A stretch of DNA of 64,000 bases from contig NZ_OY771475.1 of NCBI RefSeq assembly GCF_963674635.1, positions 2,294,001-2,358,000 of the forward strand, read 5' to 3'. A program made the position numbers and the translations under genes. Positions 1 through 8,160 of the stretch are shown here, one piece after another; positions within the stretch are counted from its first letter, which is position 1; every line of letters begins with the position of its first letter. This DNA comes from Breoghania sp. (GTDB lineage Bacteria > Pseudomonadota > Alphaproteobacteria > Rhizobiales > Stappiaceae). Below the pieces are notes generated by a model. It was not told the origin of the DNA and ran no database searches. It saw only the letters and a list, made by a program, of their open reading frames with translations.

Positions 1-785
1 CGATGGCCAGCCTTGAGGCCGTGATCCTTGCCCATCCGGAGCGGCACGTGGAGAATGTGCGCAAGCATGTGCCCGAACAGGGATTGGCGCGGATCGACGG
101 CGACACGACCGTCTCGCCGGGCAGCTGGGATGCCGCCCTGCGCGCCGTCGGCGCTGGGTGCCGGGCAGTCGATGAAGTGATGGAGGGCAAGGTGCAAAAT
201 GCCTTCTGCGCCATCCGCCCGCCCGGCCATCATGCCGAATACGACAAGCCAATGGGCTTTTGCCTCTTCAACAATATCGCCATCGCCGCACGTCACGCGC
301 AGAAGACGCACGGGGCGGAACGGGTCGCGATTGTGGATTTCGACGTGCATCACGGCAACGGGACACAGGACATTTTCTGGAACGATCCGAGCGTGATGTA
401 CTGTTCCACCCATCAGATGCCGCTTTTTCCCGGCACAGGCTCGGCGAGCGAGACCGGCGCAGGAACGATCGTGAATGCGCCGCTCATGGCCGGAGACGGT
501 AGCGAACAATTCAAGGAAGCCGTGGAGATCATGCTTCTGCCGCGCCTTGCGGCCTTCAAGCCGGACCTCCTTCTCATCTCCGCCGGCTTTGACGCCCACA
601 GGCGCGATCCGCTGGCCAACATCAATCTGGTCGAGGAAGACTTCGCCTGGATCACGGCCAAACTGATGGACATCGCCGATACCTCCTGCAATGGCCGCGT
701 CGTCTCCATGCTTGAAGGCGGATACGATCTTGAAGGCCTTGCGCGATCCGTTGCCGCCCATGTCATGACGCTGATGGATTCCTGA
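1..785 (+). CDS. Histone deacetylase / acetylpolyamine amidohydrolase family protein (5' end outside window)
   Basis: Zn-dependent deacetylase of the HDAC superfamily, expected to act in the cytoplasm on an acetylated polyamine, small amine or protein lysine; the substrate cannot be told from sequence. Visible hallmarks are the paired histidines in RPPGHHAEYDKPMGFC, the metal-binding DFDVHHGNGTQD, SAGFDAHRRDP and the C-terminal LEGGYD. An ATG lies at base 3, but the family normally carries about 45-50 more N-terminal residues (the entry fold with the HPERP motif), so the gene very probably begins upstream of the window. It is followed after about 120 bp by xseB on the same strand, a common order in rhizobia. 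Confidence 0.93.
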   Translation, partial: MASLEAVILAHPERHVENVRKHVPEQGLARIDGDTTVSPGSWDAALRAVGAGCRAVDEVMEGKVQNAFCAIRPPGHHAEYDKPMGFCLFNNIAIAARHAQKTHGAERVAIVDFDVHHGNGTQDIFWNDPSVMYCSTHQMPLFPGTGSASETGAGTIVNAPLMAGDGSEQFKEAVEIMLLPRLAAFKPDLLLISAGFDAHRRDPLANINLVEEDFAWITAKLMDIADTSCNGRVVSMLEGGYDLEGLARSVAAHVMTLMDS

Positions 786-908
786 CCCAAGAGGGCCATG
801 GATCCAATTCCGGCACCATGCCCGTTTCAGCGCCCCCTTGACGGCGGACACGCCACGGCAGACCCTGCCGCCTCGCGATTCCCCCCGACAGACAAGGCCC
901 TGCCCCTC

Positions 909-1160
909 ATGACCGACACTCCCGCCAAGCCCGTTGCCGATCTGAGTTTTGAGGAAGCCCTGCGCGAACTCGAATCGATTGTGCAGAAGCTGGAACGCGG
1001 CGACGTCCCCCTTCAGGAGAGCATTTCGCAATATGAGCGCGGAGAGGCCCTGCGCAACCATTGCGACACATTGCTGAAGGCAGCGGAGGCCAAGGTGGAG
1101 AAGATTCGTCGTGGAAATGACGGACAGGCCGCAGGCACAGAGCCTCTCGACGTCGAGTAG
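909..1160 (+). CDS. xseB: Exodeoxyribonuclease VII small subunit
   Basis: XseB, 83 residues, is the small subunit that binds XseA to form exonuclease VII, which degrades single-stranded DNA to oligonucleotides from both ends. The core is the helical hairpin [18 protein letters not shown] followed by [13 protein letters not shown], the family signature. The reading frame is open from 798, but the extra 37 residues are Pro-rich and unlike the family, so the ATG at 909 ([18 protein letters not shown]) is the better start and gives the usual length of about 80 residues. The gene lies between the HDAC-like gene and dxs, as in many alphaproteobacteria; xseA is not in the window. Confidence 0.93.
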   Translation: MTDTPAKPVADLSFEEALRELESIVQKLERGDVPLQESISQYERGEALRNHCDTLLKAAEAKVEKIRRGNDGQAAGTEPLDVE

Positions 1161-1373
1161 CGGTGACTTTCGCCGCAAAAGCCGGCTTCCGGAGCGATTT
1201 TACCTGAATTTGACGAAAATCCGTCGCTTCAAGTGATCATATCACCGATTCAGGCATTGGTGCGGACTAAAACCGCAAGTTACGTAACATCACAATCATA
1301 CTACCGACAATAGAATGCGCAGTCCGGCAACAGCGCGCGCTTTCGGCGAACCACGTATACTCCATTCGCACAG

Positions 1374-1401
1374 AAAAAAGGGCCGCGGCGAACCGCGGCC
1401 C
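1374..1401 (-). terminator. Intrinsic terminator, minus strand
   Basis: Perfect 9-bp stem GGGCCGCGG / CCGCGGCCC with a 4-nt loop, followed on the minus strand by T6. On the plus strand no T-run follows, so it should not serve xseB. Confidence 0.85.
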
Positions 1402-1477
1402 AAGTCGTTCACTGTGCACGTGGCCCCATCGACCACGCCTGTTTTATATTCTGTTTCTCCGTAAAAATCATCACCCT
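1374..1477 (-). ncRNA. Candidate small RNA with intrinsic terminator, antisense direction to dxs
   Basis: On the minus strand a TATACT box (1487-1482) is followed by about 100 nt that end in a 9-bp all-G/C stem (arms 1380-1388 and 1393-1401, UUCG loop) and six T residues (1379-1374). No recognisable gene stands in front of this terminator. A second hairpin with a GTGG / CCAC core lies just before it. No good -35 box is visible. The transcript could also encode a 20-residue peptide (ATG at 1471, stop ending at 1409, beginning MIFTEKQNIK), so a leader or micropeptide role is possible. Prediction from sequence only; I do not recognise a known RNA family. Confidence 0.5.
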
Positions 1478-1655
1478 AATGAGTATAACACTGAAATTTT
1501 GATCCCCGACCCCCTGGGACGCTACGGAATTCGGCACTTCGCGCCGCGTTTCACCTGCGGAAGGCACCCCCGGGGAAATTGCATCATTTGCGCCAGCGGG
1601 GCCTGTGGTGTAAGCGTGCCTATTCCAAGACAACGAGCAGGCGCGCAGCTCCGAC

Positions 1656-3572
1656 ATGACGCAGTCCGGCACACCAATTCTCGACACCATCTCCCTGCCT
1701 GAAGATTTGCGGCGGCTTGAGCCGCGCGTATTGAGGCAAGTGGCCGACGAACTGCGCGCGGAGACGATCGCAGCGGTTTCCGAAACGGGCGGCCATCTTG
1801 GCGCCGGGCTCGGCGTGGTCGAACTGACTGTCGCCCTGCATTACATCTTCAACACCCCCGATGACCGGCTGATCTGGGACGTGGGCCATCAGGCCTATCC
1901 GCACAAGATCCTGACCGGGCGGCGCGACCGCATCCGCACCTTGCGCCAGAACGACGGCCTCTCAGGCTTCACCAAGCGCGCCGAGTCCCCCTATGACCCG
2001 TTTGGGGCGGGCCACTCCTCCACATCGATTTCCGCCGGGCTCGGCATGGCGGTCGCGCGCGATCTGGAGGGCCGTGACAACAATGTGATCGCGGTGATCG
2101 GCGATGGCGCGATGTCCGCGGGCATGGCTTATGAGGCCATGAACAATGCCGGGGCACTCAAGTCCAGGCTCGTGGTGGTGCTGAACGACAACGACATGTC
2201 GATCGCCCCCCCCGTGGGAGCGATGTCCGGTTACCTCGCGCGGCTTGTATCCGGCAGCACCTATCATTCGTTCCGCGAGCTGGCCAAGAGCGTCGCCAAG
2301 GCTCTGCCCGACGGCTTGCAGAAAGGCGCTGCGCGGGCGGAGGAGTATGCGCGCGGGCTGTTCACCGGCGGCACGCTTTTCGAAGAGCTCGGCTTCTACT
2401 ATGTCGGGCCGATCGACGGGCATAATCTCGATCACCTGCTACCGGTCCTGCGCAACGTGCGCGACAGCAGCACCGGGCCGGTTCTTGTCCATGTGGTCAC
2501 CCAGAAGGGCAAGGGCTACGAGCCTGCCGAAAGCTCCTCCGACAAGTATCACGGCGTCGCCCGCTTCGATGTGATTACGGGCAAGCAGGCGAAACCCGTC
2601 GCCAATGCCCCGAGCTACACGCGCGTTTTCGGCGAAAGCCTCATTCAGGAAGCCAAGGACGACGACAAGATCGTCGCGGTGACGGCAGCCATGCCGTCAG
2701 GCACCGGCATCGATCTCTTCGGCAAGGAATTCCCTGAACGCACTTTCGATGTCGGCATCGCCGAACAGCATGCGGTGACCTTTGCCGCCGGCCTTGCGAC
2801 CGAGGGCTACAAGCCCTTTGCGGCGATCTATTCCACCTTCCTGCAACGCGCCTACGATCAGGTCGTGCATGACGTGGCCATCCAGCATCTCCCGGTACGT
2901 TTCGCAATCGACCGCGCCGGCTTCGTGGGGGCGGACGGGCCGACCCATGCGGGCACCTTCGATATCGGATACCTCGCCTCCATTCCCGGGTTTACGGTGA
3001 TGGCGGCCGCCGACGAGGCGGAACTGAAGCACATGGTTGCCACCGCAACCGCCTTCGATGAGGGGCCCATAGCCTTCCGTTATCCGCGCGGCGAGGGCGT
3101 CGGCGTGGAGATGCCGGCACGTGGCCAGATTCTGGAGATCGGACGCGGGCGCATTGTGCGCGAGGGCACCAAGGTCGCCTTGCTTTCGTTTGGCACCCGG
3201 CTGGCGGCCTGTCTGGAGGCAGCGGAAACGCTGGAGGCTGGCGGGCTGTCCACCACAGTGGCCGATGCGCGTTTCGCCAAACCGCTCGATACGGATCTGG
3301 TGCGCCGGCTGGCAAGCGAACACGAAGTTCTGATCACTGTGGAAGAAGGCTCAATAGGTGGTTTCGCCGCCCATGTCGCGCAGTTCCTGATCGACGAGGG
3401 ACTGCTCGACGGGCGGGTCAAGCTTCGCACAATGATGATGCCGGACACTTTCGTGGAGCACAACAAGCCGGACGCGATGTACAAGGCGGCCGGGCTCGAT
3501 GCGCATGGCATCGTGACGCGGGTCTTCGAAGCTTTTGGCCGGGATGCGGCCGAGATCGGGCGATTTGCCTGA
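1656..3572 (+). CDS. dxs: 1-deoxy-D-xylulose-5-phosphate synthase
   Basis: DXS (638 residues, full length) condenses pyruvate with glyceraldehyde 3-phosphate to 1-deoxyxylulose 5-phosphate, the first and usually rate-controlling step of the MEP isoprenoid pathway; the product also feeds thiamine and pyridoxal synthesis. Visible features are [16 protein letters not shown], the thiamine-diphosphate motif [18 protein letters not shown], the central transketolase-like pyrimidine-binding domain with [15 protein letters not shown] and the loop [20 protein letters not shown], and a C-terminal transketolase domain. The start is the ATG at 1656. A strong hairpin follows about 57 bp after the stop. Confidence 0.98.
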   Translation: MTQSGTPILDTISLPEDLRRLEPRVLRQVADELRAETIAAVSETGGHLGAGLGVVELTVALHYIFNTPDDRLIWDVGHQAYPHKILTGRRDRIRTLRQNDGLSGFTKRAESPYDPFGAGHSSTSISAGLGMAVARDLEGRDNNVIAVIGDGAMSAGMAYEAMNNAGALKSRLVVVLNDNDMSIAPPVGAMSGYLARLVSGSTYHSFRELAKSVAKALPDGLQKGAARAEEYARGLFTGGTLFEELGFYYVGPIDGHNLDHLLPVLRNVRDSSTGPVLVHVVTQKGKGYEPAESSSDKYHGVARFDVITGKQAKPVANAPSYTRVFGESLIQEAKDDDKIVAVTAAMPSGTGIDLFGKEFPERTFDVGIAEQHAVTFAAGLATEGYKPFAAIYSTFLQRAYDQVVHDVAIQHLPVRFAIDRAGFVGADGPTHAGTFDIGYLASIPGFTVMAAADEAELKHMVATATAFDEGPIAFRYPRGEGVGVEMPARGQILEIGRGRIVREGTKVALLSFGTRLAACLEAAETLEAGGLSTTVADARFAKPLDTDLVRRLASEHEVLITVEEGSIGGFAAHVAQFLIDEGLLDGRVKLRTMMMPDTFVEHNKPDAMYKAAGLDAHGIVTRVFEAFGRDAAEIGRFA

Positions 3573-3888
3573 CCAGGCATTAAAGCCCTTTTCATCCTCC
3601 CAGCATTAATCTTGCGCAGTTAATGTGATGCGGCGTCGACGGCCTTGCCTCGACGCCGCAATTCTGCCGCGTTCCGGGTTGAGTTGGAGCCGGTTCAAAG
3701 GCTCAGCGTTGCGGTCGCGTTTCGACCGTGGCGGCAAGCCGATACACGACAACACGCCCCAGCGCCGCGCCGGTGCTGTGCCGTGGCTCTATTGGAATAG
3801 ACACCGGCATGTCACGGAACGGATTACCTGTTTCCGCGTTTTGCAGGCTACCGCAACTCCCCGACGCACGACACTTCAGTGACACGCC
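3573..3888. other. Intergenic region dxs-MFS transporter (316 bp)
   Basis: Apart from the hairpin at 3629-3660 nothing is recognisable; the plus-strand frame open here (3625-3882) has no family resemblance and looks like chance. Confidence 0.6.
3629..3660 (+). terminator. Strong hairpin downstream of dxs
   Basis: Perfect 11-bp stem TGCGGCGTCGA / TCGACGCCGCA around a 10-nt loop that can itself fold (GGC/GCC). There is no T-run on either side, so it may act as an mRNA 3' stabiliser or a Rho-linked end rather than a classical intrinsic terminator. Confidence 0.5.
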
Positions 3889-5334
3889 ATGGCCAAAGCT
3901 CTAAATCCGATCGCCGCCCTTCTGCTTTCGGTCGCCCTCATGCTTCTCGGCCACGGCCTTCAGGCAACGCTGCTGCCCGTGCGCGCGGACCTGGAGGGCT
4001 TCTCGCCGGTCGCCATTGGCACAATGTCATCGAGTTATTTTGGCGGCTTCGTGCTGGGCTGCGTGATGGCCCCCTTCGCGGTCTTGCGCGCCGGACATAT
4101 CCGGGCCTTCGCGGCACTCGTCTCACTGGGGTCGGCCAGCGCGATCCTCTATCCCGTTCTGGCTGAGCCAATCGCCTGGAGCGTCATTCGCTTCGCCTAT
4201 GGCTTCACCCTTGCGGGCTTTTACCTCATTGTCGAAAGCTGGCTCAACGAACGCGCGACGAACGAAAATCGCGGCGCGCTGATGTCCACCTACATCATCG
4301 TCAACCTTGCCGCCATCACAGGCGGCCAGTTGCTGCTGACCGCGATCGACCCTGCCGGCTTTACCGCATTCGTACTCGCTTCAGTGGCGGTGTCGCTGGC
4401 GGTGGTGCCGATCTCGCTGACCCGCTCCCAACAACCAGCCCCCATCACGCTGGTGCGCTTCCGGCCGATGAGACTCTACAAGATTTCGCCGGCCGCCTTT
4501 GTCGGCAGCCTGTTCATCGGTCTGGCCAACGGCACCAACTGGACGCTGGCCCCGCTCTATGCCCGCCAGATCGGCTTCGACAAGGCGGATGTCGCCTATT
4601 TCGCCTCCGCGATCATCTTCGGCGGCGCGCTCGGGCAGTGGCCAATCGGTCGTCTTTCCGATCGCATGGACCGTCGTGTCGTTCTGATCGGACTGGCCTT
4701 TGCGTCCGGCGTCGTCGCAGGCCTTATCGCTGGATTTGAACCGACGACCTCAGGCCTGGCAATCGCCAGCGCCGGGCTTCTTGGGTTTTTCGCTCAACCC
4801 GCCTATTCCATCGCCGCCGCACATGCGTTCGACCATGTGGAGTCGGATGGGTTCGTGGAGGCGTCTTCCGGCCTGCTTCTGGCAAATGGCATCGGCTCCA
4901 CCATCGGCCCCATCGTCGCGTCCATCATGATGGTCCAACTCGGCCCGAGCGGCCTCTATGCCATGGTCTCGCTCGTGATGTTCCTGCTGGCGATTTACGT
5001 TCTCTTCCGGATGCAGGTGCGCGAGGCACCGGCCGCACGCCTGCACACCGAGTTCGACCTTGCCGGTACCGCGCAAGTCGGTGGTGTGCTGACGCCGGAA
5101 CTGTTCGACGAAAGCCACCCGAATGTTGTCCTGCCGGAGTTCGCCCCCGCTCCCGACCTCACCCCCGACCCGGAGACAGTCGCGGAAGCCTGGGAAACCG
5201 CATGGGACGAGGAAGAAGCCGACGCACTGCCAGCGGAGCCTGCGCCGGAGCCCGAGCCGGAGGCTGTTGCCGAACCCGCAGAGTCCTCCGCGCCGGAGGT
5301 ACGGCAGGGCGGCGAAACACCTCTAAAAGACTGA
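3889..5334 (+). CDS. MFS transporter with acidic Pro/Glu-rich C-terminal tail
   Basis: A 12-helix major facilitator superfamily protein of the inner membrane (481 residues). About 390 residues form the transport core, resembling the YcaD/YfkF-type group: an N-terminal LLLSVALMLLGHGLQATLLPVR helix, a loop with WLNERATNENRGALMS, and RLSDRMDRR in the central loop. The substrate is unknown. The last 80-90 residues are a low-complexity tail rich in Pro, Glu and Ala (for example PEPEPEAVAEPAE), expected to be disordered in the cytoplasm and not usual for this family. The gene stands alone between dxs and the copper group. Confidence 0.88.
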   Translation: MAKALNPIAALLLSVALMLLGHGLQATLLPVRADLEGFSPVAIGTMSSSYFGGFVLGCVMAPFAVLRAGHIRAFAALVSLGSASAILYPVLAEPIAWSVIRFAYGFTLAGFYLIVESWLNERATNENRGALMSTYIIVNLAAITGGQLLLTAIDPAGFTAFVLASVAVSLAVVPISLTRSQQPAPITLVRFRPMRLYKISPAAFVGSLFIGLANGTNWTLAPLYARQIGFDKADVAYFASAIIFGGALGQWPIGRLSDRMDRRVVLIGLAFASGVVAGLIAGFEPTTSGLAIASAGLLGFFAQPAYSIAAAHAFDHVESDGFVEASSGLLLANGIGSTIGPIVASIMMVQLGPSGLYAMVSLVMFLLAIYVLFRMQVREAPAARLHTEFDLAGTAQVGGVLTPELFDESHPNVVLPEFAPAPDLTPDPETVAEAWETAWDEEEADALPAEPAPEPEPEAVAEPAESSAPEVRQGGETPLKD

Positions 5335-5380
5335 CAAGGCATGTTGAAGGCGGCAATTATCGCTCGACGCCTTCGGCCTC

Positions 5381-5806
5381 ATGCCGCATAGTCAGCCCGC
5401 GATGAGAACCCGGTTCGGCTTTCTGTACCTGTTGAGAAAAGAACGGCAAACGCTGTCCACGCTGGCGGCGTTGTCGGTCGTTGCGCGTGTGCTGGTGGGA
5501 ATGTTCGCGCTGACCATGGCGCCGACAGATGCCCTTGCCGACGAGCCGACTTTCATCATTTGCTCAGGGCAAACCGGCGGCGCGGAGCCTGTTCAGGGCT
5601 CGCCGTGGGATGCCTTCCACTGCCCCTGTGGCATCTGTCATCATGTCAATTGCGCCCTCGCCTGCGGCCTGCCGGGAGCGGCGGCGCTGTTGCCCATGCC
5701 CGCCCATGGCGCACCCATTCGGTTGACGCGGTCCGCCCAGGACAGACCGGCGACGCAAGACCCGCTGTCCCATGCGCGGATACGCGCGCCCCCCTCTCAC
5801 GCCTGA
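5381..5806 (+). CDS. DUF2946-like cysteine/histidine-rich membrane protein
   Basis: 141-residue protein with one hydrophobic N-terminal segment (about residues 28-53), which may be a signal anchor, followed by a segment with clustered possible metal ligands, FHCPCGICHHVNCALACG. Small proteins of this sort (DUF2946) are commonly encoded beside copper chaperones, and here PCuAC and Sco genes follow on the same strand. A role in periplasmic copper handling is an inference from context. A second in-frame ATG at 5402 could be the start; neither has a clear ribosome binding site. Confidence 0.7.
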   Translation: MPHSQPAMRTRFGFLYLLRKERQTLSTLAALSVVARVLVGMFALTMAPTDALADEPTFIICSGQTGGAEPVQGSPWDAFHCPCGICHHVNCALACGLPGAAALLPMPAHGAPIRLTRSAQDRPATQDPLSHARIRAPPSHA

Positions 5807-5914
5807 ACGATCAGAGCCGGACACTGATACCCAGATACCGGCAGTCTAGTTCGGCGAGCCCACTCGCCATCGTTCATGTGCATGGTGCGCCCAGAGCCAC
5901 CATGCGGAGGAGAT

Positions 5915-6433
5915 ATGACAATGAAGACCCTTTATTCCCTTGCCGCCGCGGCCGCCCTTTCGCTGACCCTCGCCTTTTCCGCCCAGGCCGGTTCCGAACC
6001 CGTGAAACTCGGCGATCTCACCATCGAGACCCCGTGGACCCGGGCCACCCCCGGTCAGGCCAAGGCGGGCGGCGGCTTCCTCAAGGTGACCAATCACGGC
6101 TCGGAGGCTGACCGGCTGGTATCCGCGTCTTCCCCGCGTGCCGGGATGACCGAGATCCACGAGATGGCCGTCAAGGACGGCATCATGACCATGCGCGAAA
6201 TGGAAGGCGGGCTGGAAGTTCCCGCTGGTGAGACGCTGGAGCTGAAGCCCGGCGGCTATCACGTCATGTTCATGAAGCTCAAGGAGCCCTTCGTGGAGGG
6301 CGAAACGGTCCCTGTTACCCTGACCTTCGAAAAGGCGGGCAGCGTCGACATCACGATGCCGGTTTCCAAGGCTGGTTCCAAAATGCCCGCTCACATGGAC
6401 ATGCACGGCCATGGCCACATGAAGAAGCAGTAG
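5915..6433 (+). CDS. Periplasmic copper chaperone PCu(A)C
   Basis: PCuAC-family protein (172 residues) that binds Cu(I) in the periplasm and, with Sco proteins, delivers it to the CuA/CuB centres of cytochrome oxidase. It has a signal peptide (MTMKTLYSL... ending near SAQA) and the family Met/His ligand pattern: H82, M93, H116 and M118 in IHEM, MTMREM and GGYHVMFM. The C-terminal end is His/Met-rich (HMDMHGHGHM), a known extra copper-binding tail in some members. The start at 5915 is favoured over the longer frame from 5876 because GGAGG sits just before it and the signal peptide begins there. Four bases separate it from sco. Confidence 0.94.
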   Translation: MTMKTLYSLAAAAALSLTLAFSAQAGSEPVKLGDLTIETPWTRATPGQAKAGGGFLKVTNHGSEADRLVSASSPRAGMTEIHEMAVKDGIMTMREMEGGLEVPAGETLELKPGGYHVMFMKLKEPFVEGETVPVTLTFEKAGSVDITMPVSKAGSKMPAHMDMHGHGHMKKQ

Positions 6434-6437
6434 GACA

Positions 6438-7052
6438 ATGCAGACTGGAAAGATCATTCGATACGGGGCTTGGGCGGCAATTGCCGCCCTCGTCCTGTGT
6501 GTGGGAGGCCTGCTGGGCTGGAACTATCTCTCCCAGAAGGACGGCAATGGACTGCTGACCCCCGTCGCCAGCATTGGCGGTCCCTTCACCCTGGTCGATG
6601 GCGAAGGCAACACGTTTACCGAGGCCGATCTGAAGGGCAAGCCTTCGGTGATGTTCTTCGGCTACACCTTCTGCCCGGACGTTTGCCCGACCACGTTGGC
6701 GGAGCTTCAGGGCTGGATCGAGCAACTCGGACCGGATGCCGACAAGCTGAACTATGTGTTCGTCTCCGTCGACCCGGAACGGGATACGCCGGAAGTGATG
6801 GCCTCCTATGTCGGCGCTTTCGACGACCGCATCGTCCCGCTTTCCGGCACACGCGAGCAGGTGGACGCTGTCATCAAGGCCTACCGTGTCTATGCGCGCC
6901 GGGTGGAGCGCGAGGACGGTGATTACCTGATGGACCACTCTGCCGGCCTCTATCTCTTCGACGGCACCCTGCGTTTCGTTGGGACGATTGCCTATGGAGA
7001 GGACAGCGAGACGGCTCTCGCCAAGCTGCGACGTCTGGCGGAGAACGGTTAG
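6438..7052 (+). CDS. SCO1/SenC family copper/thiol-redox protein
   Basis: Sco-type protein (204 residues) anchored by one helix (about residues 10-28) with a periplasmic thioredoxin fold. It holds copper through the CPDVCP motif (C79, C83) and the distal histidine H167 (DHSAG), and helps metallate the CuA site of cytochrome c oxidase. FFGYTFCPDVCPTTLAEL and VSVDPERDTPEV are typical. It is the third gene of the copper group and is very probably cotranscribed with the PCuAC gene, 4 bp upstream. Full length for the family. Confidence 0.95.
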   Translation: MQTGKIIRYGAWAAIAALVLCVGGLLGWNYLSQKDGNGLLTPVASIGGPFTLVDGEGNTFTEADLKGKPSVMFFGYTFCPDVCPTTLAELQGWIEQLGPDADKLNYVFVSVDPERDTPEVMASYVGAFDDRIVPLSGTREQVDAVIKAYRVYARRVEREDGDYLMDHSAGLYLFDGTLRFVGTIAYGEDSETALAKLRRLAENG

Positions 7053-7151
7053 GCGGCGCAAAATCCGACAAGCATTGTCAAGGCGGGTAGCTGACGGCAC
7101 CCGCCGACTGCGCTATCCTATGGCGATCCGCAACCAGAGCACGGCGATCAC

Positions 7152-7295
7152 ATGTCAACGACACCGGCCACATGGGCTGCCATCGGCGCAATCGGAGCCG
7201 TCCTCCTGCTGGGGGCCGCGGTTCTGTGGATCCGTCATGGCGAACAGATCTTCGTGCAGATGCTGCTGAACGGGTTTGCCGGTTGCTTGGGCTGA
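7152..7295 (+). CDS. Small single-helix membrane protein (47 residues)
   Basis: Short frame starting MSTTPATWAAIGAIGAVLLL and ending in GFAGCLG. One strongly hydrophobic helix spans roughly residues 8-27 and is followed by WIRHGEQIFVQMLLNG. Composition and position just upstream of tlyA suggest a real small membrane protein, and similar short proteins occur next to tlyA in rhizobia as far as I recall. There is no obvious ribosome binding site. Function unknown. Confidence 0.55.
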   Translation: MSTTPATWAAIGAIGAVLLLGAAVLWIRHGEQIFVQMLLNGFAGCLG

Positions 7296-7353
7296 TCGGC
7301 GCTCTCTCCATCAAGGGCGCCACGCCCATTTTCATCAGCGAAGACAAGAAACA

Positions 7354-8100
7354 ATGGCGAAGCTGCGCCTAGACCAGATGCTGGTTGACCGGGGCCTTGC
7401 GGAAAGTCGTGCACGGGCACGCGACGCGATCCTGCGCGGACATGTTCACGTGGCAGGCAAGCAGGCCTCCAAGCCCGGCCAGACGGTTGCCCCCGGTGCC
7501 GACATCACCATCAATGACCCTGCCGCAGGCTATGTTTCGCGCGCGGCCCTGAAGCTGATTGCTGGGCTCGACGCGTTTTCCTTCGATGTAACCGGCTGCC
7601 AATGTCTCGATATCGGGGCCTCCACAGGCGGTTTCACGCAAGTGCTGCTGGAGCGTGGGGCCAGCCATGTCGACGCCATCGACGTGGGCCATGACCAGCT
7701 TCACGCCTCGTTGCAGAACGACCCGCGCGTCAACTCGCTGGAGGGTCTCAATGCCCGCGCCCTGACGCGCGAGGATCTGAGCGCCGCCCCGGGCATTCTC
7801 GTGAGCGATGTCAGCTTCATCTCGCTGAAACTGGTGCTTCCCCCTGCGCTTGACCTGGCTGGGCCCGATGCGCGCGGCCTGTTTCTGGTCAAGCCGCAAT
7901 TCGAGGCGGGCAAAAACAGGATCGGCAAGGGCGGCCTCGTTGCCCCCGACATCGCGGAAGAGGTCGCCCTTGAGATCCGCGACTGGCTCGATGCACAGCC
8001 CGGCTGGCGGGTTCTCGGCATGGTGCCCTCTCCCATCAAGGGCGGCGATGGCAACGGGGAATATCTGCTGGGTGCTGCGAAGGACGAAAGCCCGGCGTAG
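7354..8100 (+). CDS. tlyA: TlyA family rRNA (cytidine-2'-O)-methyltransferase
   Basis: TlyA (248 residues) 2'-O-methylates cytidines of 16S and/or 23S rRNA; in mycobacteria this modification underlies capreomycin sensitivity. Residues 1-60 form an S4 RNA-binding domain (LRLDQMLVDRGLAESRARARD). The rest is an FtsJ-type methyltransferase with SRAALKL, the SAM motif DIGASTGGFTQVLLERGA, SDVSFISL and LVKPQFEAGK. The start at 7354 (MAKLRLDQ) is chosen because the longer frame only adds residues with no S4 similarity. It is followed after 60 bp by an rlmD-type gene, a common alphaproteobacterial pairing. Confidence 0.95.
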   Translation: MAKLRLDQMLVDRGLAESRARARDAILRGHVHVAGKQASKPGQTVAPGADITINDPAAGYVSRAALKLIAGLDAFSFDVTGCQCLDIGASTGGFTQVLLERGASHVDAIDVGHDQLHASLQNDPRVNSLEGLNARALTREDLSAAPGILVSDVSFISLKLVLPPALDLAGPDARGLFLVKPQFEAGKNRIGKGGLVAPDIAEEVALEIRDWLDAQPGWRVLGMVPSPIKGGDGNGEYLLGAAKDESPA

Positions 8101-8160
8101 CCTTTGCCTGCGCGATCCTGTATGCCCGGCCATGGAGAATGACCAGCAGGACGCGCTTTG

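Larger units (their letters stand above)
1161..1655. other. Intergenic region xseB-dxs (495 bp)
   Basis: No convincing protein gene. It holds a small near-palindrome with GTGAT / ATCAC arms at 1233-1245 and, from 1374, a very strong terminator pointing to the minus strand. The terminator is treated as part of a candidate small RNA. The remainder must include the dxs promoter and leader, for which I see no clear boxes. Confidence 0.6.

Noticed and set aside
798..908. N-terminal extension of XseB
   Set aside because: The 37 extra residues are Pro-rich with no similarity to the family; ATG 909 gives the normal length.
1409..1690. 93-codon minus-strand protein covering the xseB-dxs gap
   Set aside because: Its upper part overlaps the dxs start and lacks family resemblance; only its last 20 codons fall inside the candidate small RNA.
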